The notes under the pieces were generated by a model. It ran no database searches. It had not been told where the DNA came from and saw only the letters and a list, made by a program, of their open reading frames with translations. Of a stretch of 64,000 nt of DNA, positions 1 through 11,690 are shown in pieces. The stretch is from Mya arenaria (Eukaryota; Mollusca; Bivalvia; Myida; Myidae), in assembly GCF_026914265.1 (NCBI RefSeq), contig NC_069124.1:14901088-14965087 (forward strand), read 5' to 3'. Each line of letters opens with the position of its first letter. Positions within the stretch are counted from its first letter, which is position 1. A program made the translations under genes and the position numbers.

Positions 1-99
1 GAGATGAAAGTGGTGGAGAAAGATACAAAACGACAGAAATACAGTGTTCGTTTGACAGATAGCGAGGGACATAATGCTCTGACAGGAACAGGATGAATA

Positions 100-1350
100 T
101 TAAGAAAGACAGTAAAGTATAGCAATTACATTAGACTGTTTGTATTAACAAAATGTGACATTTTGGGAATCGGAACATACAGGATTACTTCCAGCGGCAT
201 TCATCGGAATGTTCAGGGCTCGATTTGGTGTCAATACTTGCGCTGGTAGCTGGTTGACGGAACTAGGAGTCTGAAGAAGTTTAAATACCTTCCATAATTA
301 CGGCAGTGCCTTTTCCTAGTATAATGCTATTCAAAGATTAATTTTCTTTAGCGAAACAGGTTTAATACTATTCCTTCGAGCAACCAACATTCAATCAAGC
401 TATGGGAAGTTTATATTGTGCTAACAACTTAACATGTATCGAAAATTGACTAAACAGTGAATGGAGTAATGCAAAGCATTGCTTAATTATGGATTGAATG
501 CCGTATAGTGAATCTGATATATTACATTTACGGGAGAAAATAATAACTGAATTCATCCAGTGTAAACCTGTCCGTCCGATATAGGAGAACCAGCCAGGTC
601 AGGGCTGATCACAAGCTCTGCGACCCTGGCCGACTGTAGCGCCACCCCTTCTTCGCACAGACTGTTACACTTCTGTAAATGAGAAAATAAATATACGGCT
701 TGTTTTCAGCCCAATCTATCCGTCACTTAGAGTCAGGTAGGTATATGGTTGGTGACCAACTCCGCGATCCTGGCTAACAATAGCGTCGCCCCGTCTTCGC
801 ACAGGCCGTTACACTTTTGTAAATAAGGAACGGTACTTGATCCATGTTATGTTTCAGCCCGATCTATCCCTCACTGATAGACAGGTAGACTAAAGTGGTC
901 ACCAGCTCCCTGGCCCTGCCCAAAAGAAGCACCACCTCTTTTTCTAACAGGTTATTACACGTCTGCAAATCAGGAATTATGCCTTATACATGAACGTTTC
1001 AATTACATCTAACCGTTGTATAAAGTCATGTCGGCATGTCTGGTGCCCAGCTCTCCGACCCTAGCCGAGTGCATTCCTACCACTGGCTCTGTATTACGCC
1101 TCAGTGGTGTTATTAAATGAACTTATTTTTTTGAAACATATGCAAAGTGTAAACTCCCCTAGCTGCTATCTGGTTAAAACTTATTTTTCTTAATTATATA
1201 ACTTTCGTTCGAGGGTCTGAAGTAGGCGAAACTGTTATTGAAAGAAGTTGAATCTATCAATAGTTGTGTTTGCATCTTCCATCAGTCCCAGAATGTAGTT
1301 ACGATTAAGGACAAAAATTGCATGAAGTGCAGATTAACTTTATAACTAAC
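100..1350. repeat. Intronic block, inverted copy of 32540-33760, with inner degenerate tandem repeat
   Basis: This stretch lies downstream of the last visible exon of the MIEAP-like gene, so it is probably intron. Its reverse complement recurs at about 32540-33760: both ends and many inner blocks match, for example GACTGATGGAAGATGCAAA. About 570-1100 is itself a degenerate tandem repeat of roughly 145-150 bp, seen as three recurrences of a block like GTTACACTTNTGTAAAT. I see no convincing exon between 1 and 1400. Confidence 0.7.
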
Positions 1351-1407
1351 TGCATTATTATACAGACCACAAGAGATGTTTTTTGTTCTATTCTTATTTT
1401 TTTTTAC

Positions 1408-3874
1408 CTGGACCAGTTTATACAGTGTTTCAACGGCTTTCTCGTCAGAGATGCGCTCCTTTCTACTTTCTGTAAGGAACGTTAAAGCGTCCGTCCATTC
1501 GTCTTCATACAGGCCCTTGAAATTCTGGCCAAGGTTCGTGGGACGATTGTCGTCAGACAGATCCGCGATGTCCGGGTTCCCTTGTTTCAGCAGACGACAC
1601 TGTATGTCACTTAATCTGTCGAACAATAACATATTTGAAGGATAAAAAGACATATTAACTTATTCCGATAGTGTTTTGACTTCACTATACTTTAATCAAT
1701 CGCATGCCGTTCGGCAAGTAGCGGACATTTTGTGAGTACTGAATGTATCTTTCGATAGACACGCCAGGGGTGTAGTTTGGTTAAAGTTTACCTGTAGGCA
1801 TACTTTCTTTTTGGGTTCGGGTCGGTACAATTTGGCGTATATTTTCTACCAGCAAATATATCTAAAAGTACGCCGATTCCCATACATTCTTCTTTGGAGC
1901 CTTAAATGTATATGTCAGGGATGTTTATGTCTTAGATTGTCCAGAAAGGATGTGTTGACCGCAGCCTACATGGCCTACAGTGAGTTACGCCCCTGCACGC
2001 TGTTATTGTCACTATTGTTATATAATTTACATAGTCTTGCCTTAGCTGGGATCACCCATTCAGTCCAACCTGCCTCCTTTATTGATACAATGTGTTATGT
2101 TTCGACAGCACAGTTGGCATTTATTTTAAGTCATTTGTGTTTTTGCCGCCAATGTGCATTCGCACTCAGTACATTGAATGTTCCACTACTCAACGCTGCA
2201 CGTGTGTAAAGTGTTTTGAAGGTACAACTCTACATCGAGTACATCTACATATGTAATTCAGTGATTGTAATGATGGCCTATGAAGCACACATTTCGTTCA
2301 TCTCAGCTTCTGACAACAAGAAAAAACCTTATTTGGGGATATACCTATTGAGAGCCTGATCCTTCGCCTTCAGGGCCTCCGCTAGCCGATCTTCGAGGGA
2401 CTGCGCCTTTTCCTGCAGTCTCTTCACTTCCCGTGATGCTGCCTGGTCAACTCCGGAGTTTTTTGCATCTGGTACATATGTTCTCTAAAAAAGTATATAC
2501 AAATAGTAAACACGTGCGTGTGCTTTTACTTGCTTTAGAAGGGCGCATAATCGTCAATATCAGCACAAAGCAAACTCAAATGTAAGCAATAAGCTAACCT
2601 CATAAATAAGCAATGAAACCCGCCCAGATCGAGCCTCGTTACCGGAATGGTGCATGCTCTGTTATTTGCGTGTGGGACTCTAGGTTTAAAACAACGTATT
2701 GGCAATAAAATGTTATTCGAAATTAACGCATAAAACCTGTAACGCTTATTACCACTATCAAATGAGCAGCACCCCCCCCTCCCGAAAAATCGTACACGTT
2801 TACGGGAGGGGTGCAGGTCAATACTTTACGCCCCATTAGATACTCCCCCTCTACCGTCAAATCCTAACATTCATATAGCACGTACCTCTACCGTCAAATC
2901 CTAACATTCATATAGCACGTACCTCTACCGTCAAATCCTAACATTCATATAGCACGTACCTCTACCGTCAAATCCTAACATTCATATAGCACGTACCTCT
3001 ACCGTCAAATCCTAACATTCATATAGCACGTACCTCTACCGTCAAATCCTAACATTCATATAGCACGTACCTCTACCGTCAAATCCTAACATTCATATAG
3101 CACGTACCTCTACCGTCAAATCCTAACATTCATATAGCACGTACCTCTACCGTCAAATCCTACCATTCATATAGCACGTACCTCTACCGTCAAATCCTAC
3201 CATTCATATAGCACGTACCTCTACCGTCAAATCCTAACATTCATATAGCACGTACCTCTACCGTCAAATCCTATCATTCATATAGCACGTACCTCTACCG
3301 TCAAATCCTATCATTCATATAGCACGTACCTCTACCGTCAAATCCTACCATTCATATAGCACGTACCTCTACCGTCAAATCCTAACATCCATATAGCACG
3401 TACCTCTACCGTCAAATCCTACCATTCATATAGCCCGTACCTCTACCGTCAAATCCTACCATTCATATAGCCCGTACCTCTACCGTCAAATCCTACCATT
3501 CATATAGCACGTACCTCTACCGTCAAATCCTAACATTCATATAGCACGTACCTCTACCGTCGTCAAACCCTACCATTCATATAGCACGTACCTCTACCGT
3601 CGTCAAATCCTACCATTCATATAGCGCGTACCTCTACCGTCAAATCCTACCATTCATATAGCACGTAGTAACATCATACCTTCATGTTGGTGCAGAAGTC
3701 AACAGTTTCATTCATACATCTGAGGAATTCGTCAAAAGCTCCCTTTGGATTTTTCTGTATAGTCCCTGGGTTATCTCTAAAAACTTTCAGTCTCTTCCGA
3801 ATTTCCATCAATTTTTCAGAAGCTGCTTTGCTGTCATTATGTATACGTTGTGCCCATTGTTGTGAATTAGACAT
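1408..3874 (-). CDS. MIEAP-domain protein, N-terminal three exons (gene continues past left edge)
   Basis: Likely relative of mitochondria-eating protein (MIEAP/SPATA18), a mitochondrial quality-control protein in vertebrates; the role of the many bivalve paralogs is unknown. Three minus-strand exons are visible. Exon 1 (3874-3680) starts MSNSQQWAQR and ends AAG|GTATGA. Exon 2 (2484-2345) is a coiled-coil-like, charged segment (REVKRLQEKAQSLEDRLAEA). Exon 3 (1615-1408) carries the motif NFKGLYEDEWTDALTFL, which I recognise as the start of the MIEAP-type C-terminal domain, and ends CAG|GTAAAA. Phases agree throughout: exon 1 to 2 is phase 0, exon 2 to 3 is phase 2 (AG|A gives Arg). I chose the Met at 3874 because the 12 codons before it look like untranslated sequence; an in-frame Met at 3910 is the alternative. 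The C-terminal exons should lie left of the window. The visible coding exons are intact. The product assignment rests on remembered family motifs. Confidence 0.72.
2848..3667. repeat. 37-bp minisatellite in intron 1 of the MIEAP-like gene
   Basis: About 22 head-to-tail copies of a 37-bp unit containing CTACCGTCAAATCCTA and TCATATAGCACGTACC. Most copies are near identical; variants have A, C or T at one position, and two late units have an extra CGT. The array ends about 11 bp from the exon 1 splice donor. On the gene's sense strand each unit reads AGAGGTACGTGC, which resembles a 5' splice site. Confidence 0.97.
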
Positions 3875-5944
3875 GATTAATACTCTACAACGGAAAAAAC
3901 ATAATGTCAATCTAAGTTGTGTGTTTTATCTGACCTTGAATGCAGTAAATTATTGATGTCCATGAATTACTTCCTGAATGTGTATGCTAAATTTCACGCG
4001 ATGTACAAACTCATGATAACTCGTATAATCCGTGCAATGCACTTCTATAATACATATCTAAAATAGCACGAACAGTTAAAGAAAAATAAATAAACTTTGA
4101 ACTAGTGTTCATGTTATTGCAAAAATGCAATCCATACTTTATATAAGTGTAAAAAACTAGCAATACGTCATCATTGATGTTTTCTAAATCTATGGACATA
4201 CTTTTAAAGTAAGATCAATCAAAATAGTCACTACAACGATTAATATTGTATTGTTTTACACACCTGATCAACAAATCATTTTGTAAGATCGAAAACCAAA
4301 TAACTGAACGCGGAAGTAAATTACTAAAGCCTTTCCACGAACAATTTATATAGTTTGTGGAAAACAAGACGAATGAATCACATCCGTCGATATTTAAAGT
4401 GACACTCTTATTCAAAATCAATACATACACATGTATAACAAACATAAATTTTGACTGATTAACCTTTAACTTAGCACTAAATTATGCATTTATGGTAAAT
4501 ATTAAATACTGGTAACAAGATTGTAACCGAGTACTTATAAGCTAAAAACGAACAAATATTAAATGATTGGTGAATGCTAAAAGATTTATTGCAACCTTCT
4601 ATAGTCTCACAAGGTAGAAATACCGCGTTTTAGGCAGATTTCTTTCAAATTAAACTCCGTATCCTTCATAAGAACCATTCTTTTTGACATTTATTCATCC
4701 TTTTAAGAAGATTAAAACAATAGTATTAATTGTGATAAAAAATTGGGAGTAAAAGTGCATCTTTAACTATTCGTTTAAACAATTCGTCGTTATCTATCCG
4801 TCAATCAGTATAACCCAATCAAGTTAAATCAAGTTGAAACAAGGCAAAACAAGTTAATTTATCAATCTTATTTTGATAGACCCATTGCATTATGCATGCG
4901 CAACGACTTAAAGGGACATGCTCATGATTTGGGACGAATGTTTTTTCACCGTTATGCATCATAAAACACTATTTTAATTATTTTCTCTCTGATACCGAAC
5001 TTGCAGAAAAAGATACAATCAAAGTATAAAAGCCTGGTTGTAGTGGGGAGCGAAGTTCCCACGGCGGAAAAGTCAAGAACAAAATACATGTAGAAGACTG
5101 ACTCTATAATAGGCGAGGGATATTTTTACGTTGGAAGCATTTTGTTTTATCGCGTTACTAACGCTATTCAAAATGTTGAGTTAAAGGATAATATTTGCAT
5201 TAGCTAAATTGCCAAAGTTTAAATGTCATTGAAGAAAAAGAACGAAAGAAAACGCTAAAAATTCACCATAACAGACAGAAATTGTTAAAATGTTCTGGTG
5301 GGGGTGGGGTGGTGGGGGGGGGGGGGGCAAAACCCGCTGCCTACATCTTACACCATATACATTTCGCTTTCGGGGGAGATGCGTGTGTGTGCGTGTGACG
5401 AAAAATGTGACGTTATAGACGAATTTAGAAACAATAACGTTCAACAAGAGAAAGAAAAATATATAAACGTTTTCAGAAGACGCACTTGAGGTTTAAATTT
5501 CTTAGCAGTAAACGAAGAATTGGTGAAACTATCGGTTATTGTAGCTGGAACGCAAACATATGAGAGACGTCTCAAAAAGACGTCAGTGGTATATTTTGAG
5601 GAGTCATAGTTTCAAAACTGTTACGAATATTGAAAATGTAAAAACAGTTCCTAATTGGGCATATGCTATTCTATTCGTATACCAATTTTCAGACAGTAAC
5701 TCGAAAAAAAAATCATAGTCGCGTTCCACCTTAAGTTGTGTCCTCTCTGACGTCAACTCCTGGAACCGCCCCAGATTTTAGTATATATTTCAACGTCTTT
5801 TCAAGAGTTCCGACCGTCAGTATGTTAGTTTAAAAGCAACTTATGATTTTCCACACTTAAATTCGTCATTAAAAGGACTTCATTTAACAAAACCTAAGCG
5901 AGCCCCTTAAAGAAAATAAAACTTGCTTAAGAACGCATTGATTC
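3875..5944. other. Intergenic region between the MIEAP-like gene and HSPA12 copy 1
   Basis: AT-rich sequence with no supported gene. It holds a MITE-like copy (4595-4766), a block near 4905-4990 of the kind often repeated in mollusc genomes, and a G-rich run at about 5299-5328. Short open frames here have no recognisable motifs. Confidence 0.6.
4595..4766 (-). mobile_element. MITE-like repeat, same family as 9368-9540
   Basis: The reverse complement begins TTAAAGATGCAC and shares blocks such as GGATGAATAAATGTC and ATGGTTCTTATGAA with the copy at 9368-9540. The two copies lie in opposite orientation, one outside HSPA12 copy 1 and one in its intron. Non-coding. Confidence 0.6.
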
Positions 5945-5950
5945 TTTATT
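5945..5950 (-). promoter_or_regulatory. Candidate polyadenylation signal of HSPA12 copy 1
   Basis: The minus strand reads AATAAA here, about 255 bp after the stop codon of HSPA12 copy 1. It is the clearest candidate by position and sequence. Confidence 0.45.
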
Positions 5951-6203
5951 CAATTTATGTATTTTGCAACTATTTTACAAACCTTAAGGGTGCAATGTAC
6001 TAATATTACCAGACAATATATCAAAAAAACAAACACAAAGTTATCGCTTTTTACAACCAACAATAACAGTAGATACACACAACAACTTGCGATTAACGTT
6101 AAACATTCAAAATATAAGGTCACAGTAAATAAAAGGTTTCACATTCTTACACAATATACATGTGTTTCACAGTTTCTAAACTTAATTACACAAATAATAC
6201 ACT

Positions 6204-9200
6204 TTATTTCAGAAAATTAAACGTGGCTTTCTTGGTTTTACCACTTTTCTCCTCCTTCGCTATTACAGTCAGTTCTGTGCCGCCAAATATCATGCTGACG
6301 AACACCCCTGTCTCTCTACTTTTCTCGTGCGGAACTTCTACCTCGAGTTTTCCGAGGAATGTGCACTCGGCACCGTCAACAAACTTTGGGTCATCTTCCG
6401 GGGAAGTATATATGTCAAAATCAAGGGATATCTGGTCTTCTTCTAGTTTCGAATACCGCGAAGTTGATTGTGCTTGGCCAACGACTAATTCGTCCCCTTT
6501 TTTCACATGTCTTGCGAAGATATCCTTACATTTTTTTCTGCTCCCGAGCCGTACAAGTTTACCTTGGGGATGCTCGGAAGGGTTAAAGTCCCGGTACACG
6601 CTAATACCATAGGAACATTTGGCAATCCTCGAAGCAATCGTCAACGGATCGTGTCCAAACATGACGGCACCTTTCAGCACAGCCAATCCAGCATTTTCAG
6701 GTATGATTAACCTTTTATCGCCAAAGGCAGCTTTCATTTGTTCTTGGAGCATCATAGACTCGGAAAATCCACCGACCATCAAAATTGTGTTTGTTCCAGC
6801 GCTCGCTGGTTGTTTCAACAAATTTCGGACATGTTCAATCGTCTTTTCACAAGATTCTTTAAACCAGCTTCTTATAACATCACAGTCAATCCTCAATTTT
6901 CCAGCTGTATAGGTAACTTTCCCTGCAAATTCTTTATTGTCTTTGATAGCATCTTGTGGACTCTTCTTCATCAACTTTGTGTATAAATCACTCAGGGTCA
7001 CAGGGAGTTTGAACGTTTCTTTTCCTACTTTACTCACTGAAATACTTCGTTTCTTTAATTCAAATTCCCTCTGTAAGTCTACTAAATCGTCAACATGATT
7101 TTTCTTGAATTCTTCGTAACTTTTACCTCCTGTAAAGAACCATAAAACATAATGCTAGCAACAGTCTCTGAAACAAACATTCAATTAATCTTTGTTCAAT
7201 CATGCAATAAACGGCACGTGTATATTGTATTTTATAATACATATATGATGCTTTGTCTCAAATACATGCTTACGCACTAGCGCCCAAATTAATCAAGATA
7301 TCTAAACAATAGAACGCTGTATTTGTATTAACAATGACCAAATACTTACCAAATAGTTTAATAATGAAGTCCTCGAATGCCTTGTCCACCATAGTACCTC
7401 CCCACGCCCCACCACTGGCCAAGTTGAGCTCCTTCAGGTGACCTTCGTCAATTACCTCGTGGACGGTGATGTCAATTGTGCCGCCTGAACATTTGAGAAG
7501 AAAAATTAAACACTCAATATACGACAACCTGAAAAGAATACTTTCACGATTTTAATGGTCAGACTAAAAAAAACGTGTAAAATGTGAACAAAGTACAATT
7601 ACAAACATCCACAAAAAATAGCTCTATTATTAATATTATTTGAAAATGTGACAGAAAATATTTTAGCTTCCAGGAAAAGCATTAGTAACGCTTTTGGGAA
7701 TTAAAGTATGTAAGGCCTGGATTGACTAAATTCTGTGCACATGATTATCTGAAAGTTGCTGTTTGGTCTTTGTTCATAAAAGAAAGTAAACTATTGAACT
7801 CAATTTAAAAAATTCAAAATCAAGTAACTAACATCATCTCTGTTGCAAGTACCTTTGAAAAACCGTTTTATTCACATAACTTGAGATCGCATGAAGCCAA
7901 ACCTGCATTTACGATTACTGGGCTGGTATTTATTAAACATCTTAATTCCTTTCCTATCTTAAGTCACTTTTTTAACTGATCTTATGAAATACACTAAATA
8001 CTTTCTAATATACTTTATATTCATTAACTTTATTGAAAGCACATATTTTTACAAATTTCAAAGAAACAATTACTGAACATATTTAGAAGACTAAACATTA
8101 TAAAATTATTTCAACTAATATGTTCTAGCTAGTTTTTCTTTCCATGGGAAATATCAAACGCTTACCTCCTGCATTAACCACCATATACTTCGTTCCTATC
8201 GGAAAAGCAGAAATCTGCGGCGACTTATTGACAGCAGGTTTTCCAGTAATTGCCATCTTGTCAACAGGAACGTGCATACAGAACAGCGAGGCTGCTTCAG
8301 GTTCAAGTGCTATTGTTAGGCGGCTACCATTAAGGCCGGTCTGTGGATGACATTGATGCGGTAAACGAAAATGTCTATACTCGTAAAATATATTGGTATT
8401 TGAACAAATGTTAACAGTTTGATTATCCGAAACCAGTTCAATACCAATTGCGTCTCTGACGTCTTGCATGTGCTTTTTTTCTATCGATTTACAATTAAGC
8501 TTTAGGATTACGGCATTACGTTTGATCATAATATAGGCGCTTGGCGACTGGGCTTTCAATTTGTATGTTAAAATAAAATGTAGTATCATTTGTTAGAAAT
8601 AACCGAATATTGTATTTTGTATTTACTTTTAAAGTAAATACCTTCTCTGCAGCTTCCCTCATGAACTGCTTTGAGGCGTCGTTCCATATGGCGGGAACTG
8701 TTATCACCCAATGAATGTCTGTTTCTTTGATCTGCGTAACTCTGAAACAGTATGTAATCGTTTGTTTGTCAATTACAAAATGACATGTTTCATAAGGGAA
8801 ATTATCTTTGATGACTTGCTTGGTACAATTTGAAAATGTTATTTAACGGAACGATAAACAGTTTCGAAAGGAGTTGTTGTTTTTTTAAAATGGGAGTAGT
8901 GCCACACTTAATTGCGAATGAGTTCATTCATGTTTAATATAAGTAAAATTCCAGTACAAATATTCTTGATGTTTCTTCCTAGTTGATAAGTAAGCAAAGT
9001 TTAGTTTTGCCAATGGCTAGTGGGTTTGACTTTTGTTTTTTTAAATCGCATTTGATAATTAACCTACCTTTTATTAACTAGTTTTCTGAACTGACAAGTA
9101 TTTAATACAGATGCTAAATACTTCTATCGCATTCATCTTTCTCCCTTGTTCGTCTTCAATCTCTGTACTCCTCATTAAATTCTGAAAGGAATAAATCAAT

Positions 9201-10852
9201 TTGAAAATGTAGCATACAAATTCTAACAAATAACCGAACTTAATCCTAACACAAATCGATCCAATTTATTGCCAACCTGTTCGTTTAATTCGTTGTGTAT
9301 ACTATCCACCTATTTTCGTACGTTTGTGTTGATATCTTATCAGCTTGTCAAGAGTAGTGGCTATTGCTTAAAGATGCACTCTTACTCCCAAATAAGATGT
9401 ACCACAATTATTACAATTGTTTTGGTATACCAAAAGGGATGAATAAATGTCGAAAACAATGGTTCTTATGAAAGATACCGAGTTTCATTTGAGAGAAAGG
9501 CGCAAAGAACATGTTATTTCTACCTTATAAGACTATAGTAGATCACTGTAAATAGGTTATGGTAACTTGTTAGTTGAGTTTAATACAGATTACAATTATT
9601 CTCCTTTGTTAACCCAAAAATATTCAAACGTGGTATGATAACTTAACATCCCAACCAAAAATGGAATACTATAGTAGATTTAAAAAAGAATTTTTATTTG
9701 AAGAATATTAATCGTGTGTCAAAAATGATAAACACCGAAAAGAATTATCAGAATTTAGACTGTCATCTCATTCACTGGAAATAGAGACTGGTCGATATAC
9801 GAATATTAACAGAGAAAACAGAAAATGTAAACTCTGTTCACATGATACTGTGGAGTCTGAATACCATTTTCTACTTTGTTGTACAGCCTATTCAGATCTT
9901 AGAAAAAACAAACATCATATTCAATTTAATTGGCCAAATATGGCTAAATTTAAATATTTGATGTTAGTAAAGAGGGATTTTTTCAAAACTTAGCTTTAAA
10001 CAAAAGTTTATATATAGTGCTATGAAATTAAGACAAGAAAAGCTAGAAGTTTAGCTGCTTCTATTGGTTATTTTTTCGTATATATTTTCGTATATATTAT
10101 TAGGATATTGCTTTTGTGAATATATATCTAATGTTATCACATAATTGCTTTATAAATCAATATACTTTTGTGTCTTGGCCATAATTAGATACTTTGTAAA
10201 TTGCCAAAGGCAAACATGCCGATTCGCCAATAAACTCTTGAAACTCTTGTAAATATTTAAGCACTCATCAATCATTAAATATTATTGCATTTTCAGCTAT
10301 TAAATACACGGTTACACTCATTTTTATTAGTAATTAATATTTTGCATAAATATATTACTTAGTAAGTAGTAAAAGGTTTATCACTCAAAATGTATGTTTG
10401 TTTCACATGTGTATGTATTGATTTTGATAAGTGTCAATATAACCAGCGTGTTAAACAGTAAGATTAGCCGACACTCATATACAACTACAAAATCTTACTT
10501 TTGTTTTGTACAATTTCATCTTTAATCTTCTGAAGTAGAAGTGCTCTTTGTGAAATAATTTTCCATCGTTTCTCTCAGCGTCCTGCGCCGCAAGTTCTCC
10601 GTATTGACTTTCCGCGTCATATCCAAACGCCTTAAACGTCCTGTCAGGGTTCAGTAAAAGCACGGTCGGCGTTTTATTAGAAATCAATTGTCCCCCAGCC
10701 ACCCAGTTTGAGTTGATGGTCACTCTAGATGGGTTTTCATTAAAATCGTGGTTCATGGAATAAGCGTATCGAGAAAACGTAGTACCAAAGTCGATAGCTG
10801 CTACTACCAACTTGTTAGAGACGGTTTTCTTCGGTTTAGACGAGCTAGACAT
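6204..10852 (-). CDS. HSPA12-like Hsp70-family protein, copy 1 (six exons)
   Basis: HSPA12 proteins are divergent cytosolic Hsp70 relatives with an actin-type ATPase fold followed by a short substrate-binding part. Exons: 10852-10499, 9181-9068 (or 9096), 8741-8642, 8340-8166, 7484-7350, 7129-6204. Exon 1 starts MSSSSKPKK and contains the phosphate-1 motif AAIDFGTTFSRYAYSM, with Arg where Gly is usual. Exons 4 and 5 join into the phosphate-2 motif VVNAGGGTIDITV. Exon 6 has the adenosine motif ILMVGGFSESMMLQ and a complete C-terminus ending KKATFNFLK. Exon 2 with the donor at 9067 is 114 nt, which does not fit the phase of exon 3. A donor at 9095 (GTCAGT) gives 86 nt and an open frame of 591 residues but drops about nine residues of a conserved helix. 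So the gene either uses a weak donor or is a recent frameshifted pseudogene. All other splice sites match copies 3 and 4. Confidence 0.85.
9368..9540 (+). mobile_element. MITE-like repeat in intron 1 of HSPA12 copy 1
   Basis: Begins TTAAAGATGCACTCTTACTC and matches the inverted copy at 4595-4766 over most of its length. Non-coding. Confidence 0.55.
9600..10255 (+). mobile_element. LINE 3' fragment (CR1/L2-like), antisense in HSPA12 intron 1
   Basis: A decayed plus-strand frame includes FRLSSHSLEIETGRYTNI and then RKCKLCSHDTVESEYHFLLC. This is the Cys-rich C-terminal end typical of CR1/L2-group LINE polymerase proteins. The copy ends near CCAATAAACTCTTGAAAC, a common 3' tail for such elements. 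Frame changes and stops show that it is inactive. It lies between exons 1 and 2 of HSPA12 copy 1, in the opposite orientation. Confidence 0.75.
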
Positions 10853-11690
10853 AATTATTCCTCCTTTATGTGTGTTAAAATAGCACGTATAAGTCCTATT
10901 TATTTCAAATGCATTCCAATAAATCACTTATAATAGGAAATGATTTTTCTACTTTCGATTTCGTCCTTAATTATTAGCCTTATTCAATGTCTTTATCACT
11001 TTCCTATGAGTTTCGTTTTCAACAATGATTACTCAGTTTGAAAAACAATCTGATAAATGTTGATATATTTATTTAATATTTAGGTATATATCCTGATTTG
11101 CCAATACTGGTTTAATGTCAATAACAACGCATATAGTCAATATGAATAAAGATTTCTCATCCAGGAAGTAAATAAGTATTCGTTGTTATTGGAAGCTTTA
11201 TCGCGGCGCACTTAACATACATAATGTCTCAATCGATAACATTCAAATACCGAAATCTTTTTGTAATTTAAACGTCAAGTATTGTTAGATTTTGCAAACA
11301 CATATATACATTCACATTCACATTTTATTGCCACGGTTTCATTTGTTACAACCAGCAATCCACGTGACAAATGATAAACCTTAATATATATCACATAATA
11401 TCACATGGCAAGCAATACACATGTTGTGATAACAAAATAAAAGATATGAAGAAGTCATAAATGTAAAGTAGATTATATGGTCATTGTTTCGTACGTATTT
11501 AAGGGCAAAAGTGGGTGGGGAAGGTCAAAAACGTTTAAAAAGTTTATGTTTTATTTATTTGAGGAGCGATCATTTTGGGGAATGAAACATATATTCTTTG
11601 TGACATGTTTTGGGGTAGTAAGGAGTTAAACAAATTTTACCAAAGAAGATTTTTTTCAGATCTTGGATCAAGCAGCATTCACATTACACT
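10819..11690 (-). promoter_or_regulatory. 5' end and upstream region of HSPA12 copy 1, duplicated at 15800-16620
   Basis: From codon 12 of HSPA12 copy 1 through the start codon (10852) and about 840 bp upstream, the sequence matches 15800-16620 in the same orientation. Shared blocks include GAAATGATTTTTCTACTTTC and ACATTCAAATACCGAAATCT. The presumed promoter lies here. I could not pick out a confident TATA box or heat-shock element by eye. Confidence 0.7.

Noticed and set aside
1811-2209. Plus-strand frame of 132 codons with hydrophobic stretches
   Set aside because: It lies inside intron 2 of the minus-strand MIEAP-like gene, shows no family motif, and has no splice or context support.
2848-3667. 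CRISPR array
   Set aside because: The repeats are directly tandem with no unique spacers, and the genome is eukaryotic.
6160-6986. Several plus-strand open frames opposite HSPA12 exon 6
   Set aside because: They are antisense shadows of the conserved HSPA12 exon.
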